From contig JAMOVS010000059.1 of the NCBI GenBank assembly GCA_027061845.1, forward strand, positions 1-33,349: DNA of 33,349 nucleotides, written 5' to 3'. Positions within the stretch are counted from its first letter, which is position 1. Every line of letters begins with the position of its first letter. Below are positions 9,316 to 19,805 of this stretch, in pieces. The position numbers and the translations under genes were made by a program. The stretch comes from Thermaceae bacterium. Lineage in GTDB: Bacteria; Deinococcota; Deinococci; Deinococcales; Marinithermaceae. The notes beneath the pieces are model-generated. The model was not told the DNA's origin, ran no database searches, and saw only the letters and a program-made list of their open reading frames with translations.

Positions 9316-11055
9316 TCAACGGGCGTGGTCCACCGCCCGCACCTCGCGCACCACCGTGACCTGGACCTCGCCGGGGTAGTCCATGTCGCGCTCGATGCGG
9401 CGGGCGATCTCGCGGGCGAGCAGGGCGGCCTTGTGGTCGGTGACCTTGCCCGGCTCGACGATCACCCGCACCTCGCGGCCGGCCTGGACGGCGAAGGCCT
9501 GGTCGACGCCGGGGAAGCTGGTGGCGATCTTCTCCAGCTGCTCCAGCCGCTTGATGTAGTCCTCCAGCGACTCCCGCCGGGCCCCCGGCCGGGCGGCGCT
9601 GACCGCGTCGGCGGCGGCGACCAGCACGGCGTAGGGGGTCTCGGCGTTCTCCGGGTCGTGGTGGTGGGCGATCGCGTCCAGGACCTCCTTGCTCTCGCCG
9701 AAGCGCTTGGCCAGCTGGAGGCCGATCTCGACGTGGGAGCCCTCGATCTCCCGGTCCACGCTCTTGCCGATGTCGTGGAGCAGCCCGGCGCGGCGGGCGA
9801 TCGCCGGATCGTAGCCCAGCTCGGCGGCCAGGATGCCGGCGACGTGGGCCACCTGCACCGAGTGGGCGAGCACGTTCTGGCCGTAGGAGGTGCGGAAGTG
9901 GAGCCGGCCCAGAAGCTGCACCAGCCCGGGTTTTAGCCCCATCACCCCGGCCTCGAGGGCGGCCTCCTCGCCGCGCTCGTAGAGGAAGTGCTTCATCTCC
10001 TCCTTGGCCTTCTCCACCACCTCCTCGATCCGGGTGGGGTTGATGCGACCGTCGGCGACCAGCTCCTCGAGCGCCATGCGGGCGATCTCGCGCCGGAGGG
10101 GGTTGAAGGAGGAGAGGATCACCGCCTCCGGGGTGTCGTCGATGATCAGGTCCACCCCGGTGAGGGCCTCGAAGGCCCGGATGTTCCGCCCCTCGCGGCC
10201 GATGATCCGGCCCTTCATCGCGTCCGAGGGGATGGGCACCACGCTGACCGCCAGCTGGCTGGCCACCTCCGAGGCCTGGCGCTGGATCGCCTGGGCCAGG
10301 ATCTCGGCGGCCTTCCTCTTGGCCTCGAGCCGGGCCTTCTCCATCGCCGCCTTGACCTTGAGCGCCCGCTCCTCCTCGAGCTCGGCCTCGAGCTTTTCGA
10401 AGAGCCGCCGCTCGGCCTCCTCGCGGGTGAGGCCGGCGACCTCCTCGAGCTTGAGCTCGATCTCGCGCTCCTTTTCCTTGAGGTGCTCCTCCCAGGTCTT
10501 GAGCTCTTCCTCCTTGGCCGAGAGCCGTTCCTCGAGCTCGTCCAGCCGGGCGGCCCGGGCGTCGAGCTGCTCGCCGCGGCGGACCAGCCGCTCGTCGAGC
10601 TTCTTGAGCTCCTCCCGCTCGCGCCTGAGGTCCTCCCAGGCGGCCTCGAGCCGGCGGCGCTCCTTTTCCAGCTCGGCCCGCTCCCGCTCCAGGTCGGCGG
10701 CCAGCCGCTCCCGCTCGCGGCGGGCCTCCTCCACCAGCCGGGTGCGCTCCTTTTCCAGCTCGGCCTGGATCTGGCTCCGCTCCTCCTTCAGCCGGGTCTC
10801 GATCTCGGCCAGGCGGGCCTTGGCCTCGCGCTCGGCCTGGGTGCGGAGCTCTTTGACCTCGGAACGGGCGGCCTCGAGCAGTTCCCGGGCCTCCCGCTTG
10901 GCCTCCTCAACCACCCGCCGGGCCTCCTCCTCGGCGGCCCGGCGGATCTCCTCGGTGGAGATCTGGGGTTTTTCTGCGGGGCGCTTCAGGAGCAGGAAGA
11001 AGCCCCCCGCCAGCACCAGCAAAACGAGGACCAGTAGGGTTTCGAGTAAGCCCAT
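9316..11055 (-). CDS. rny: Ribonuclease Y
   Basis: N-terminal TM helix, long coiled coil, KH domain ([41 protein letters not shown]) and HD domain ([10 protein letters not shown]...EGSHVEIG). Confidence 0.97.
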   Translation of the reverse strand: MGLLETLLVLVLLVLAGGFFLLLKRPAEKPQISTEEIRRAAEEEARRVVEEAKREARELLEAARSEVKELRTQAEREAKARLAEIETRLKEERSQIQAELEKERTRLVEEARRERERLAADLERERAELEKERRRLEAAWEDLRREREELKKLDERLVRRGEQLDARAARLDELEERLSAKEEELKTWEEHLKEKEREIELKLEEVAGLTREEAERRLFEKLEAELEEERALKVKAAMEKARLEAKRKAAEILAQAIQRQASEVASQLAVSVVPIPSDAMKGRIIGREGRNIRAFEALTGVDLIIDDTPEAVILSSFNPLRREIARMALEELVADGRINPTRIEEVVEKAKEEMKHFLYERGEEAALEAGVMGLKPGLVQLLGRLHFRTSYGQNVLAHSVQVAHVAGILAAELGYDPAIARRAGLLHDIGKSVDREIEGSHVEIGLQLAKRFGESKEVLDAIAHHHDPENAETPYAVLVAAADAVSAARPGARRESLEDYIKRLEQLEKIATSFPGVDQAFAVQAGREVRVIVEPGKVTDHKAALLAREIARRIERDMDYPGEVQVTVVREVRAVDHAR

Positions 11056-11064
11056 GGCCTCCCC

Positions 11065-12093
11065 CTAGGCTTCCTCGGCGTTCGGCTCGGCGGTGAGAAT
11101 GCCGGTTTTTTCCAGTACCTTGGCCCGGATCTCCTCGGCCAGCTCGGGGTTCTCCCTGAGGTACTCGGCGGCCCGCTCCTTGCCCTGCCCGAGCCGCAGG
11201 TCGCCGTAGGAGAGCCAGGAACCGGCCTTGTCGATGATGCCCTGGTCGACCGCCACCGTGACCAGGTCGGTCATGGGGTCGATGCCGCGGCCGAAGTAGA
11301 GTTCGAGCTCGACCTCCTTGAAGGGCGGGGCCAGCTTGTTCTTGGTCACCTTGACCTTGACCCGGTTGCCGATGGGGGTGTCCTTCCTCTTGATCGGCTG
11401 GCCGATCCGCCGCACGTCGAGCCGTACCGAGGCGTAGAACTTGAGCGCCCGGCCGCCCGGGGTGGTCTCCGGGTTGCCGTACATCACCCCCACCTTCTCC
11501 CGCAGCTGGTTGATGAAGATGGCGGCGGTGTTTGACTTGGAGAGCACGGCGGTGAGCTTCCTGAGCGCCTGGCTCATCAGCCGGGCCTGGAGGCCGACGT
11601 GGGCGTCGCCCATCTCGCCCTCGATCTCGGCCGCCGGCACCAGCGCCGCCACCGAGTCGACCACGATCACGTCCACCGCTCCCGAGCGCACCAGGAGCTC
11701 GGCGATCTCGAGCGCCTGCTCGCCGGTGTCGGGCTGGCTGATCAGGAGGTCGTCGGTGTCCACCCCCAGCGCCCGGGCGTAGTTGGGGTCGAGGGCGTGC
11801 TCGGCGTCGATGAAGGCGGCGACCCCACCCTGACGCTGCGCCTGGGCGATCACGTGCAGGGCCAGGGTGGTCTTGCCCCCGGCCTCGGGGCCGTAGATCT
11901 CGGTGATCCGGCCCCGGGGGATGCCGCCGATGCCCAGCGCCACGTCCAGCGCCAGGCTCCCGGTGGGAATGACGTCGACCCGCTGCCGCGGGGCCTCGCC
12001 GAGGCGCATGATGGCCCCGGTTCCAAACCGTTTCTCGATGGTTTTGAGCGTGCTTTCCAGTACCTTTTCCTTATCGCTTTCCACGCTATTCAC
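11065..12093 (-). CDS. recA: Recombinase RecA
   Basis: [40 protein letters not shown]-type segment, [40 protein letters not shown] start. Confidence 0.98.
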   Translation of the reverse strand: MNSVESDKEKVLESTLKTIEKRFGTGAIMRLGEAPRQRVDVIPTGSLALDVALGIGGIPRGRITEIYGPEAGGKTTLALHVIAQAQRQGGVAAFIDAEHALDPNYARALGVDTDDLLISQPDTGEQALEIAELLVRSGAVDVIVVDSVAALVPAAEIEGEMGDAHVGLQARLMSQALRKLTAVLSKSNTAAIFINQLREKVGVMYGNPETTPGGRALKFYASVRLDVRRIGQPIKRKDTPIGNRVKVKVTKNKLAPPFKEVELELYFGRGIDPMTDLVTVAVDQGIIDKAGSWLSYGDLRLGQGKERAAEYLRENPELAEEIRAKVLEKTGILTAEPNAEEA

Positions 12094-12605
12094 ACCCCTT
12101 TGAGCGGAAAGGTCTCGACGACGCGGTAGGTCGGTCCTTTGGGCGAAAGCTTGGACTCCACCAGGGCCAGCTTTTGTACCGGGAACTCGAGGTCGAACAC
12201 CACCGGGGCCACCCGCGGTGCCGGGCCCTTCTTGCGGGCCAGGGTGATGTGGGGCTTGAAGGGCTTGTGGTCGGCGAACTCGGGCAGCGAGGTGCGCAAG
12301 CCCGCGGCCAGCTCTTCGAAGCCCTCACCCTCGGCCTTGGCGAACCAGACCCGCGGGGCGCCCGCCTCCGGAAAGTGGCCGGTGCCCCTGACCCGGGCGG
12401 TGAAGGCGGGAACGCTTTGGGCCACGTCCCGCCCGATGCCCTTGAGCTCGCCCAGGCGCTCCTCGGGAACGTCGCCCAGAAAGAGCAGGGTGAGGTGCAT
12501 CTGGTGGGGGGGTACCGGCTTCCACCTGCCCACCAGCCCCTCTTGGGCCTTCGCCAGCTTTTTCGCGACCTCGTCCGGTACAAAGACGGCGTAGAAGAGC
12601 CTCAT
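12090..12605 (-). CDS. thpR: RNA 2',3'-cyclic phosphodiesterase (2'-5' RNA ligase family)
   Basis: Two HxT motifs: [13 protein letters not shown] and [10 protein letters not shown]. Overlaps recA and cinA by 4 nt each. Confidence 0.9.
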   Translation of the reverse strand: MRLFYAVFVPDEVAKKLAKAQEGLVGRWKPVPPHQMHLTLLFLGDVPEERLGELKGIGRDVAQSVPAFTARVRGTGHFPEAGAPRVWFAKAEGEGFEELAAGLRTSLPEFADHKPFKPHITLARKKGPAPRVAPVVFDLEFPVQKLALVESKLSPKGPTYRVVETFPLKGV

Positions 12606-13768
12606 CCTTCACTCCAGAAGTAGGCGAGCGCGGCGTACGCGGCCCGCAGACGTATCGATTCGCGACCCTGGTCGGGGAAGCGATACCCCCGCGCCCGGCT
12701 CCCCCCGGCGTCGGAAAGGCCCACGTACACGGTGCCGGGGGGGTGGCCTTCGAGCGGGTCGGGGCCCGCCACCCCGGTGACGGCGAGCCCGTAGTCGGCG
12801 CCCAGAAAGACCCGAGCCGCCTCGGCCATGGCGCGCGCGGTCTCGGCGCTCACCTGGCCGTGGGCGCGGAGCACCGTTTCGGGGACGCCGAAACGGACCT
12901 TCGCCTCACGGGTATACGATACCATACCCCCTCTATAAACCTTGGAAACCTTGGGCTCGCCGGTGATCAGCTCGGAGAGCAAGCCGCCGGTCAGCGATTC
13001 CATGACCGCCAGGGTCTTCCCCTCGGCCTTGAGCTTTTTATGCACCAGGGCGGGGAGGGTATCCTCGTCCTCGCCCCAGATCTTCCCCTTCAACTTCTTG
13101 CGGATGCGTTTGGTGAGGTCCGGGTCTGCCACCACCAGCTCCACCCCCCAGGGTTTGGCGTAGACCCCGAGCTCGCCGAGGGTCTCGCCCAGGATGCGGT
13201 AGAGGTCGGACTCGCCGAGGCCGAAGGTCTTTAAGACCTTGCGGTAGCGGGGCGTTTTCTCGAGCCCGAGCTCCTTTTTCGCCGCCTGCCACATCGGCCG
13301 CCACTCCGCCGGCGGCCCCGGCAGTGCCACCAGCGTTTTCCCGCCCTCTTGCCAGAGAAAGCCCGGGGCGGTGCCCCTGGGGTTTTCCAGCCAGCGGGCG
13401 CCGGCGGGCTTTTTCGCCTGTTTTTCGTTGATTTTGGGCATGGGTTTTCCGAGCCGTTGGAAGAAGGTCCGGATGGCTTCGAACGCCTCGGGGTCGAACT
13501 CGAGCTCGCGGCCGAGGGCCTGGGCCACCGCCTCCCGGGTGACGTCGTCGGGGGTGGGGCCGAGGCCGCCGGTGACCACCACCAGGTCGCTATGGGAAAG
13601 GGCGTGCTCGAGCTCCCGGACGAGCGGCTCCCGTTCGTCCGCCACCCGGTAGCTGACCTCGACTCGGGCGCCGTGCTCGGCGAGGTCGGCCGCCAGCTCG
13701 GCGGTGTTGGTGTCCAGGGTATGGCCGAGGAGAAGCTCGCTCCCCACGCCGAAGACAGAGGCCTTCAC
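12602..13768 (-). CDS. cinA: CinA family protein (MoCF-like domain plus nicotinamide-nucleotide amidase-like domain)
   Basis: [40 protein letters not shown]...[19 protein letters not shown]...[17 protein letters not shown]...[28 protein letters not shown] start. Confidence 0.93.
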   Translation of the reverse strand: MKASVFGVGSELLLGHTLDTNTAELAADLAEHGARVEVSYRVADEREPLVRELEHALSHSDLVVVTGGLGPTPDDVTREAVAQALGRELEFDPEAFEAIRTFFQRLGKPMPKINEKQAKKPAGARWLENPRGTAPGFLWQEGGKTLVALPGPPAEWRPMWQAAKKELGLEKTPRYRKVLKTFGLGESDLYRILGETLGELGVYAKPWGVELVVADPDLTKRIRKKLKGKIWGEDEDTLPALVHKKLKAEGKTLAVMESLTGGLLSELITGEPKVSKVYRGGMVSYTREAKVRFGVPETVLRAHGQVSAETARAMAEAARVFLGADYGLAVTGVAGPDPLEGHPPGTVYVGLSDAGGSRARGYRFPDQGRESIRLRAAYAALAYFWSEG

Positions 13769-13774
13769 CCCTCT

Positions 13775-13780
13775 AACTTA
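13775..13780 (-). promoter_or_regulatory. Candidate -10 TAAGTT for cinA-thpR-recA-rny
   Basis: Minus-strand TAAGTT-agaggg-GTG: 6 nt to the start codon. Confidence 0.4.
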
Positions 13781-13784
13781 CCCG

Positions 13785-13790
13785 TACACT
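13785..13790 (+). promoter_or_regulatory. Candidate -10 TACACT for the M42 peptidase gene, followed by a 5'-leader hairpin at 13798-13814
   Basis: TACACT, then GGTGCCCCCGGGGCACC (self-complementary), then SD GGGGAGGTGG, then ATG at 13829. Confidence 0.4.
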
Positions 13791-13828
13791 GGGGAGGGGT
13801 GCCCCCGGGGCACCGGGGAGGTGGAACG

Positions 13829-14883
<1,055 letters not shown>

Positions 14884-14887
<4 letters not shown>

Positions 14888-15189
14888 CCCTGGACCAGCT
14901 TCAGGCCGAGGTCGACGCCTGGATCAAAAGTTTTAAGACCGGCTACTTCCCGCCGCTACTCCAGCTCGCCCGCCTGGTGGAGGAGGTGGGCGAGCTCTCC
15001 CGGGTCCTCTCCCACCGCGAGGGGAAGAACCCCAAACCAGGGGAGGACCCGGGGGACCTTGAAGAAGAGATCGGCGACGTCCTCTTCGTCCTCGCCTCGT
15101 TGGCGAACCGCGAGGGGGTGAGCCTCGAGGCCGCCTTCAAGAAGGTGATGGCGAAGTACCGCGCCCGCGACCGGGGGCGGTGGGAGTAG
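14884..15189 (+). CDS. MazG-like nucleotide pyrophosphohydrolase
   Basis: LQLARLVEEVGELSRVLSHREGK...DLEEEIGDVLFVLASLANREGVSLEAAFKKVMAKYRARD: MazG EExxE...EExxD pattern. Confidence 0.88.
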
Positions 15190-15205
15190 CCGCCAGCGTA
15201 GGGTT

Positions 15206-15211
15206 TACCAT
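15206..15211 (+). promoter_or_regulatory. Candidate -10 TACCAT for a leaderless ABC exporter transcript
   Basis: TACCAT-cgttgc-ATG, 6 nt spacing, no SD. Confidence 0.45.
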
Positions 15212-15217
15212 CGTTGC

Positions 15218-16144
15218 ATGGAGGCGGTGCTCGAGGCCCGGGGCCTCCGCAAGGCCTACCCCGCCCGCAGCGGGCCGGTGGTGGCGGTGGACGGGGTGGA
15301 CCTGACGCTCGCCCCCGGCGAGGTGCTCGCCTTCCTGGGCCCCAACGGGGCGGGCAAGACCACCACCATCAAGATGATCGCCGGCCTGGTCCTGCCCGAC
15401 GCCGGCCAGGTGCGAATCGAGGGCCGGGACCCGCACCGGGACCCGGCCGCGCTGGCCCGGGTGGGGGCGGTGCTGGAGGGCAACCGCAACGTCTACTGGC
15501 GGCTCACGCCGCTGGAGAACCTGGAGTACTTCGGGGTGCTCCGGGGCCTTTCCGCCGCCACCGCCCGCCGGCGGGGGCGGCGGATGCTGGAGCGCTTCGG
15601 GCTTTTGGAGAAGGCGCGGGTCCTCACCCAGCAGCTTTCCCGGGGAATGCAGCAAAAGCTCGCCATTGCCGTCGCCCTGGTCCACCGGCCCCGGCTCCTG
15701 CTCCTCGACGAGCCCACCCTCGGGCTCGACGTCGAGGCCGCCGAGCGCGTCAAGGCGCTGATCCGGGAGCTCGCCGCCGAGGGCCAGGCCATCCTCCTCA
15801 CCACCCACCAACTCGCCGTCGCCGAGGCGCTCTCGCACCGGGTGGCGATCATCCGCAAGGGCCGGATCGTCGCCGAGGATCGCACCCAGGCCCTCCTGGC
15901 CCAGTTTTCCGGCGAGCACTACCGGATCGAGCTGGCCGTCGAGCCGGACCCGGAGCGCCGGCGCCGGCTCTCGGCGCTGGGGGCCCGGGTGGAGGGCGCT
16001 CGGGTGGTCTACGCCGGCGAGGAGGAGGGGCTTTGGCGGGTGCTCGAGGTGCTCCGTCCCCTGCCGCTCGTGCGCCTGGAGCGGCACCGAGCCGACCTGA
16101 CCGAGGTTTTTCTGCGCCTGGTCCAGGAGGAGGCCGATGCTTAG
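15218..16144 (+). CDS. ABC transporter ATP-binding protein (ABC-2 exporter type)
   Basis: Walker A GPNGAGKTTTIKM, signature-like LSRGMQQKLAIAVALVHRP, Walker B LLLLDEPTLGLD. Confidence 0.95.
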   Translation: MEAVLEARGLRKAYPARSGPVVAVDGVDLTLAPGEVLAFLGPNGAGKTTTIKMIAGLVLPDAGQVRIEGRDPHRDPAALARVGAVLEGNRNVYWRLTPLENLEYFGVLRGLSAATARRRGRRMLERFGLLEKARVLTQQLSRGMQQKLAIAVALVHRPRLLLLDEPTLGLDVEAAERVKALIRELAAEGQAILLTTHQLAVAEALSHRVAIIRKGRIVAEDRTQALLAQFSGEHYRIELAVEPDPERRRRLSALGARVEGARVVYAGEEEGLWRVLEVLRPLPLVRLERHRADLTEVFLRLVQEEADA

Positions 16145-16910
16145 GCTGATCGCGATCGAGTTCAAACGGGGCCTTTTGATGCTCCGCCGCTACCCGGTCG
16201 AGATGGCCGGTCAGCTGGTGGTGATCACCCTGATCTTCTACGGGCTCTTCCTGGGGGCCCGCTACGTCGCCGGCCCCGCCGCCCAGTTCGGAGACCGCCT
16301 GGACGCGCTGATCGTGGGCTACGTGCTCTGGACCCTGACGATGTTCGCCGTCGGCGACCTGAGCTGGGGGCTGATGAGCGAGGCCCGGGAAGGAACGCTG
16401 GAGCAGGTCTTTCTCTCGCCGTTTGGCCCGCTCCGGGTCTACCTGGCCCGAAACCTCGCCGCCCTGCTGGTCGTGCTCGCCTTCAACCTGGCAATCCTGC
16501 TCGTGCTGCTGGTGCTCACCGGAGCCCGGCTGCGGTTCGTCGGCGCGGCCCTTTGGCCCCTGCTGGCGGCCCTGCTATCCGCCTACGGGATCGGCTACGC
16601 CCTGGGGGCGATGGCGCTTTACTTCAAGCGGATCCAGGCGTTTTTGAACCTCTTTCAGTTCGTGATGATGTTCTTGATCATGGCCTCGCTGGAGCAGGCG
16701 CAAGGGCCGGCCCGCTTGGCCGGGGCCTTGCTGCCGGTGGCCCCGGCCGCCGGGATCTTGCGGGACCTGCTTGCCCGGGGCCTGCCCTTCGACCCCGGGG
16801 CCTTTGCGGTAGCGCTTTTCAACGGGCTCTTCTACCTGGCCCTGGGGCTTTGGCTTTTCCTCCGGGCGGTCCACCTGACCAAGCGGCGCGGCCTGCTCGG
16901 GGGTTACTAG
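16137..16910 (+). CDS. ABC-2 type transporter permease
   Basis: 257 aa polytopic membrane protein overlapping the ATPase gene by 8 nt. SEAREGTLEQVFLSPFGP motif. Confidence 0.9.
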   Translation: MLRLIAIEFKRGLLMLRRYPVEMAGQLVVITLIFYGLFLGARYVAGPAAQFGDRLDALIVGYVLWTLTMFAVGDLSWGLMSEAREGTLEQVFLSPFGPLRVYLARNLAALLVVLAFNLAILLVLLVLTGARLRFVGAALWPLLAALLSAYGIGYALGAMALYFKRIQAFLNLFQFVMMFLIMASLEQAQGPARLAGALLPVAPAAGILRDLLARGLPFDPGAFAVALFNGLFYLALGLWLFLRAVHLTKRRGLLGGY

Positions 16911-18025
16911 CTCGAGGGGAAGGGCCCTTCGGCCAAGGCGGCGTAGACCTCGGCCGCCCGGACCAGGTCCTCTGCCCTTACCCGCTCCGCCTCGGTGTGG
17001 GCGAGCCTGGGGTCGCCGGGGCCGAGCCCGGCGGTGGCGATGCCGGCGGCGGCGGTGTAGCGGCCGTCGGTGGCGAAGAACCAGAGCGAGGGCGGTCCCG
17101 CCTCGCCGAGCACCCGCCGCCTGGCCAAAAGCAGCGCCTGGACCAAGGGGTGCTCCGGCGGGGTGACGAAGCCCGGGGTGTTCTCGAGCTCGCCGTGCTC
17201 CCAGAGCTCGGGCACCTCGGCCTCGGCGGGGAGGCCCCGGAGCAGCTCGGCCAGGAAGGCCCGCATCTCTTCGGGTGACTCCCCCACCGTGCGCCAGTCG
17301 AGGACCAGCTCGATCTTGCCCGGGGTGCGGTTTTGGCTCTCGGTGTCGGCCTTGAGGACGGTGGGGGTGAGCTGGCTCTTGCCCAGGAGCGGGTGGGTCC
17401 GGACCCGGGCCACCGCCAGCCGCGGGTAGAAGCGGCCCAGCGCCTGGTGGGGGTTTTCCCCCGGCGCCGCCAGGGCGGCGTGGTGGGGGTGGCCCGAAAA
17501 CCGCACCCGCACCCGGGCCACCCCGCGGTGGCCGTACTTGACCTCGAGATTCGAGGGCTCGGCGACGACGGCGGCGCCAAAGCGCTCGCCCATCGTCTTC
17601 ACCAGGTGCTCCGCCCCCCGGCCCCCGAGCTCTTCCTCGACCACGCTGGCGACGTAGACGTCGCGCCGGGGGCGGCGCCTTAAAAAGGCCTTCAGGTAGA
17701 CCGTCGCCGCCAGCGGTCCCTTGATGTCCACCGCCCCCCGGCCCCAGATCCGGCCCTCCTCGTCGAGGTGGCCGGAAAAGGGCGGGTGGGGCCAGGCGGC
17801 CTCGTCGCCCACGTCCACGTGGTCGAGGTGGCTGAGGAAGAGCCAGCCCGGGCCCGGCTCCTCGCCCCGGATGAGGCCGAGGGCGTTTCCCGCCTCGTCG
17901 ATCCAGGCCTCGTCGTAACCGAGCCGTTTGAACTCGGCCACCACCCGGCGGGCCAGGGGAGCCTCGGCGCCGGAGGGGCTCGGGAGCTGGATCAGCTCCC
18001 GGGCGAAGGCGATCAGTTCCTTCAC
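16907..18025 (-). CDS. M20 family metallopeptidase
   Basis: LFLSHLDHVDVGDEAAWPHPPFSGHLDEEGRIWGRGAVDIKGPLAA, VVEEELGGRGAEHLV. GTG start at 18025 (SD GGAGG upstream). The 5' extension of the track ORF overlaps the permease gene and is rejected. Confidence 0.88.
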   Translation of the reverse strand: MKELIAFARELIQLPSPSGAEAPLARRVVAEFKRLGYDEAWIDEAGNALGLIRGEEPGPGWLFLSHLDHVDVGDEAAWPHPPFSGHLDEEGRIWGRGAVDIKGPLAATVYLKAFLRRRPRRDVYVASVVEEELGGRGAEHLVKTMGERFGAAVVAEPSNLEVKYGHRGVARVRVRFSGHPHHAALAAPGENPHQALGRFYPRLAVARVRTHPLLGKSQLTPTVLKADTESQNRTPGKIELVLDWRTVGESPEEMRAFLAELLRGLPAEAEVPELWEHGELENTPGFVTPPEHPLVQALLLARRRVLGEAGPPSLWFFATDGRYTAAAGIATAGLGPGDPRLAHTEAERVRAEDLVRAAEVYAALAEGPFPSS

Positions 18026-18852
18026 GAGCGCACCAGCCTCCGGCGGGGGTCGAAGGCGTCCCGGGCCCAGTCGCCGATCAGGTTGGTGGTGAGGACGAGC
18101 AGCATCAGGGCGAGGCCAGGAAGCGCCGTCGTCCACCAGATCCCGGAGAAGAGGTAGTCCATGCCCCGCTTGACCATCAGCCCGATCGAGGGGGTCTCGA
18201 TCGAGACGCCGACGCCGAGGAAGGAGAGGGTGGCCTCGAGCAGGATCACCCGGGGCACGTCCACCGAGATCTGGACCAGGACCACCGAGAGCACGTTGGG
18301 CAGGATGTGGCGGAAGAGGATCCGGGGGGTGGGCACCCCCAGGGCCTCGGCGGCGAGCACGTACTCCCGGCTTCGCTCCGAGAGCACCGCCCCCCGCACC
18401 AGCCGGGCGTACTCCGCCCAGCCCACGATCCCGATTACCAGGATCAGCTTCAAGAGCCCGGCGCCCCAGAGGGCGAGCACCACCAGCGCGATCAAAAAGG
18501 TGGGGATCGAGAGCTGGATGTCCACCGCCCGCATCACCAGTTCCCCGAAGCGGCGGCTGTAGCCGGCGAGAAGCCCCAGCGGCACCCCGATCAGGACGCT
18601 GATGATCACCGCGAAGAATCCCACCGAGAGGCTCACCCGGAGACCGTAGAGGATGTTCGAGAGGATGTCCCGGCCCTGTTCGTCGGTGCCCAGGGGGAAG
18701 CTGGGGTCGCCGCCGGGGAGCCAGGCGGGCGGCAGGTGCTGGCGCAGGAGGTCGCCCTCTAAGGGCGGGTGGGGGGCGATCCAGGGGGCGAAGATCGCCG
18801 CCAGCACCATGGCGAACAGGACCAGCGCGGTAAACCAGGGAAACCTACGCAT
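18022..18852 (-). CDS. Peptide/nickel-type ABC transporter permease (DppC/OppC-like)
   Basis: LGTDEQGRDILSNILYGLRVSLSVGFFAVIISVLIGVPLGLLAGY, EYVLAAEALGVPTPRILFRHILPNVLSVV. Confidence 0.94.
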   Translation of the reverse strand: MRRFPWFTALVLFAMVLAAIFAPWIAPHPPLEGDLLRQHLPPAWLPGGDPSFPLGTDEQGRDILSNILYGLRVSLSVGFFAVIISVLIGVPLGLLAGYSRRFGELVMRAVDIQLSIPTFLIALVVLALWGAGLLKLILVIGIVGWAEYARLVRGAVLSERSREYVLAAEALGVPTPRILFRHILPNVLSVVLVQISVDVPRVILLEATLSFLGVGVSIETPSIGLMVKRGMDYLFSGIWWTTALPGLALMLLVLTTNLIGDWARDAFDPRRRLVRS

Positions 18853-19759
18853 AGCGCACCCTCGGGTCGATCAGGCCGTAGAGCACGTCCACCACGAAGT
18901 TCACGGCGGCGAAGATCACCGCCGTCAGCACCACGAAGGCGAGGATCACCGGCCGGTCCTCGGTGAAGAGCGCGTTCAAGGCCAGCCGGTTCATCCCCGG
19001 CCAGGCGAAGATCCACTCGGTGACCACCGCCCCCGCCATCAGGTGCCCGAACTGCAACCCCACCAGGGTGACGAAGGGGATCAGCGCGTTCCTGAGCGCG
19101 TGCTTGTAGATCACCACCCGTTCGGAAAGCCCCTTGGCCCGGGCGGTGCGGACGTAGTCCTGGGAGAGGACGTCGAGCATGGTGGAGCGGATCATCCGCA
19201 AAAAGAGCGCGATGCGATAGAAGGAGAGGGTCACCCCGGGCAGGATGTAGTGCTTCCAGGAGTGGGCCCCGGCCGAGGGCAGCCAGCCCAGCGTCACCGA
19301 GAAGATCAGGATCAGCATGATCCCGATCCAGAAGGTGGGGGCGGAGATCCCCACCACCGAGAGGAAGCGGAGCGTTCGGTCCACCAGGCTGTCCGCCCGC
19401 ACCGCCGCCCAGACCCCGGCGGGCAGGCCGAAGAGGATGGCGATCCCGAGCGCCACCAGGACCAGCTTCAAGGTGGCGGGAAAGCGCTGGGCCAAAAGGG
19501 CGAGCGCCGGCTCGCCCGAGGTCCAGGAGACCCCCAGGTCCCCCCGGAGCAGGTTCTTCATGTAGACCAGGTACTGGACGTGGATCGGCTGGTCCAGGCC
19601 GTAGGCCTTCCGGAGCTCCTCGACCTGGGCCTCGGTCATGTCCTCGGGGGCCAGGAGCTCCATCGGGTCGCCGGTGAGCTGGAGGAAGAGGAAGACCAGG
19701 GTGGCGACCGCCCAGACCGCGAAGACCATCTGCAGGAATCGGACGACGAAGTAGCGCAT
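18845..19759 (-). CDS. Peptide/nickel-type ABC transporter permease (DppB/OppB-like)
   Basis: MRYFVVRFLQMVFAVWAVATLVFLFLQLTGDP, DYVRTARAKGLSERVVIYKHALRNALIPFVTLVGLQFGHLMAGAVVTEWIFAWPG. Confidence 0.94.
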   Translation of the reverse strand: MRYFVVRFLQMVFAVWAVATLVFLFLQLTGDPMELLAPEDMTEAQVEELRKAYGLDQPIHVQYLVYMKNLLRGDLGVSWTSGEPALALLAQRFPATLKLVLVALGIAILFGLPAGVWAAVRADSLVDRTLRFLSVVGISAPTFWIGIMLILIFSVTLGWLPSAGAHSWKHYILPGVTLSFYRIALFLRMIRSTMLDVLSQDYVRTARAKGLSERVVIYKHALRNALIPFVTLVGLQFGHLMAGAVVTEWIFAWPGMNRLALNALFTEDRPVILAFVVLTAVIFAAVNFVVDVLYGLIDPRVRYA

Positions 19760-19764
19760 GGCTC

Positions 19765-19799
19765 AAAAAGGGAGAGCCCGGGGGCCGGCCCCCGGGCTC
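19765..19799 (-). terminator. Rho-independent terminator/attenuator between the solute-binding-protein gene and the permease genes
   Basis: Perfect palindrome GAGCCCGGGGG-CCGG-CCCCCGGGCTC (19774-19799), then a T-tract on the minus strand (TCTCCCTTTTT). Confidence 0.8.
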
Positions 19800-19805
19800 C
19801 TTGGC

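Noticed and set aside
9988-11068. 349- and 354-aa plus-strand ORFs antisense to rny (Leu/Gly-rich and Ser/Arg-rich)
   Set aside because: Mirror of the Glu/Arg/Lys-rich coiled coil of RNase Y. Low complexity, no motifs.
12900-12945. AT-rich patch within cinA as an internal promoter for thpR-recA
   Set aside because: Several weak TATA-like hexamers but no convincing spacing or second element. Could not be supported from sequence alone.
13349-13828. 5' extension of the M42 peptidase ORF in the track
   Set aside because: Overlaps cinA on the opposite strand. The ATG at 13829 has an SD and matches family N-termini.
18026-18136. N-terminal extension of the M20 peptidase ORF
   Set aside because: Lies inside the DppC-like gene. 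GTG at 18025 with GGAGG upstream fits the family start.
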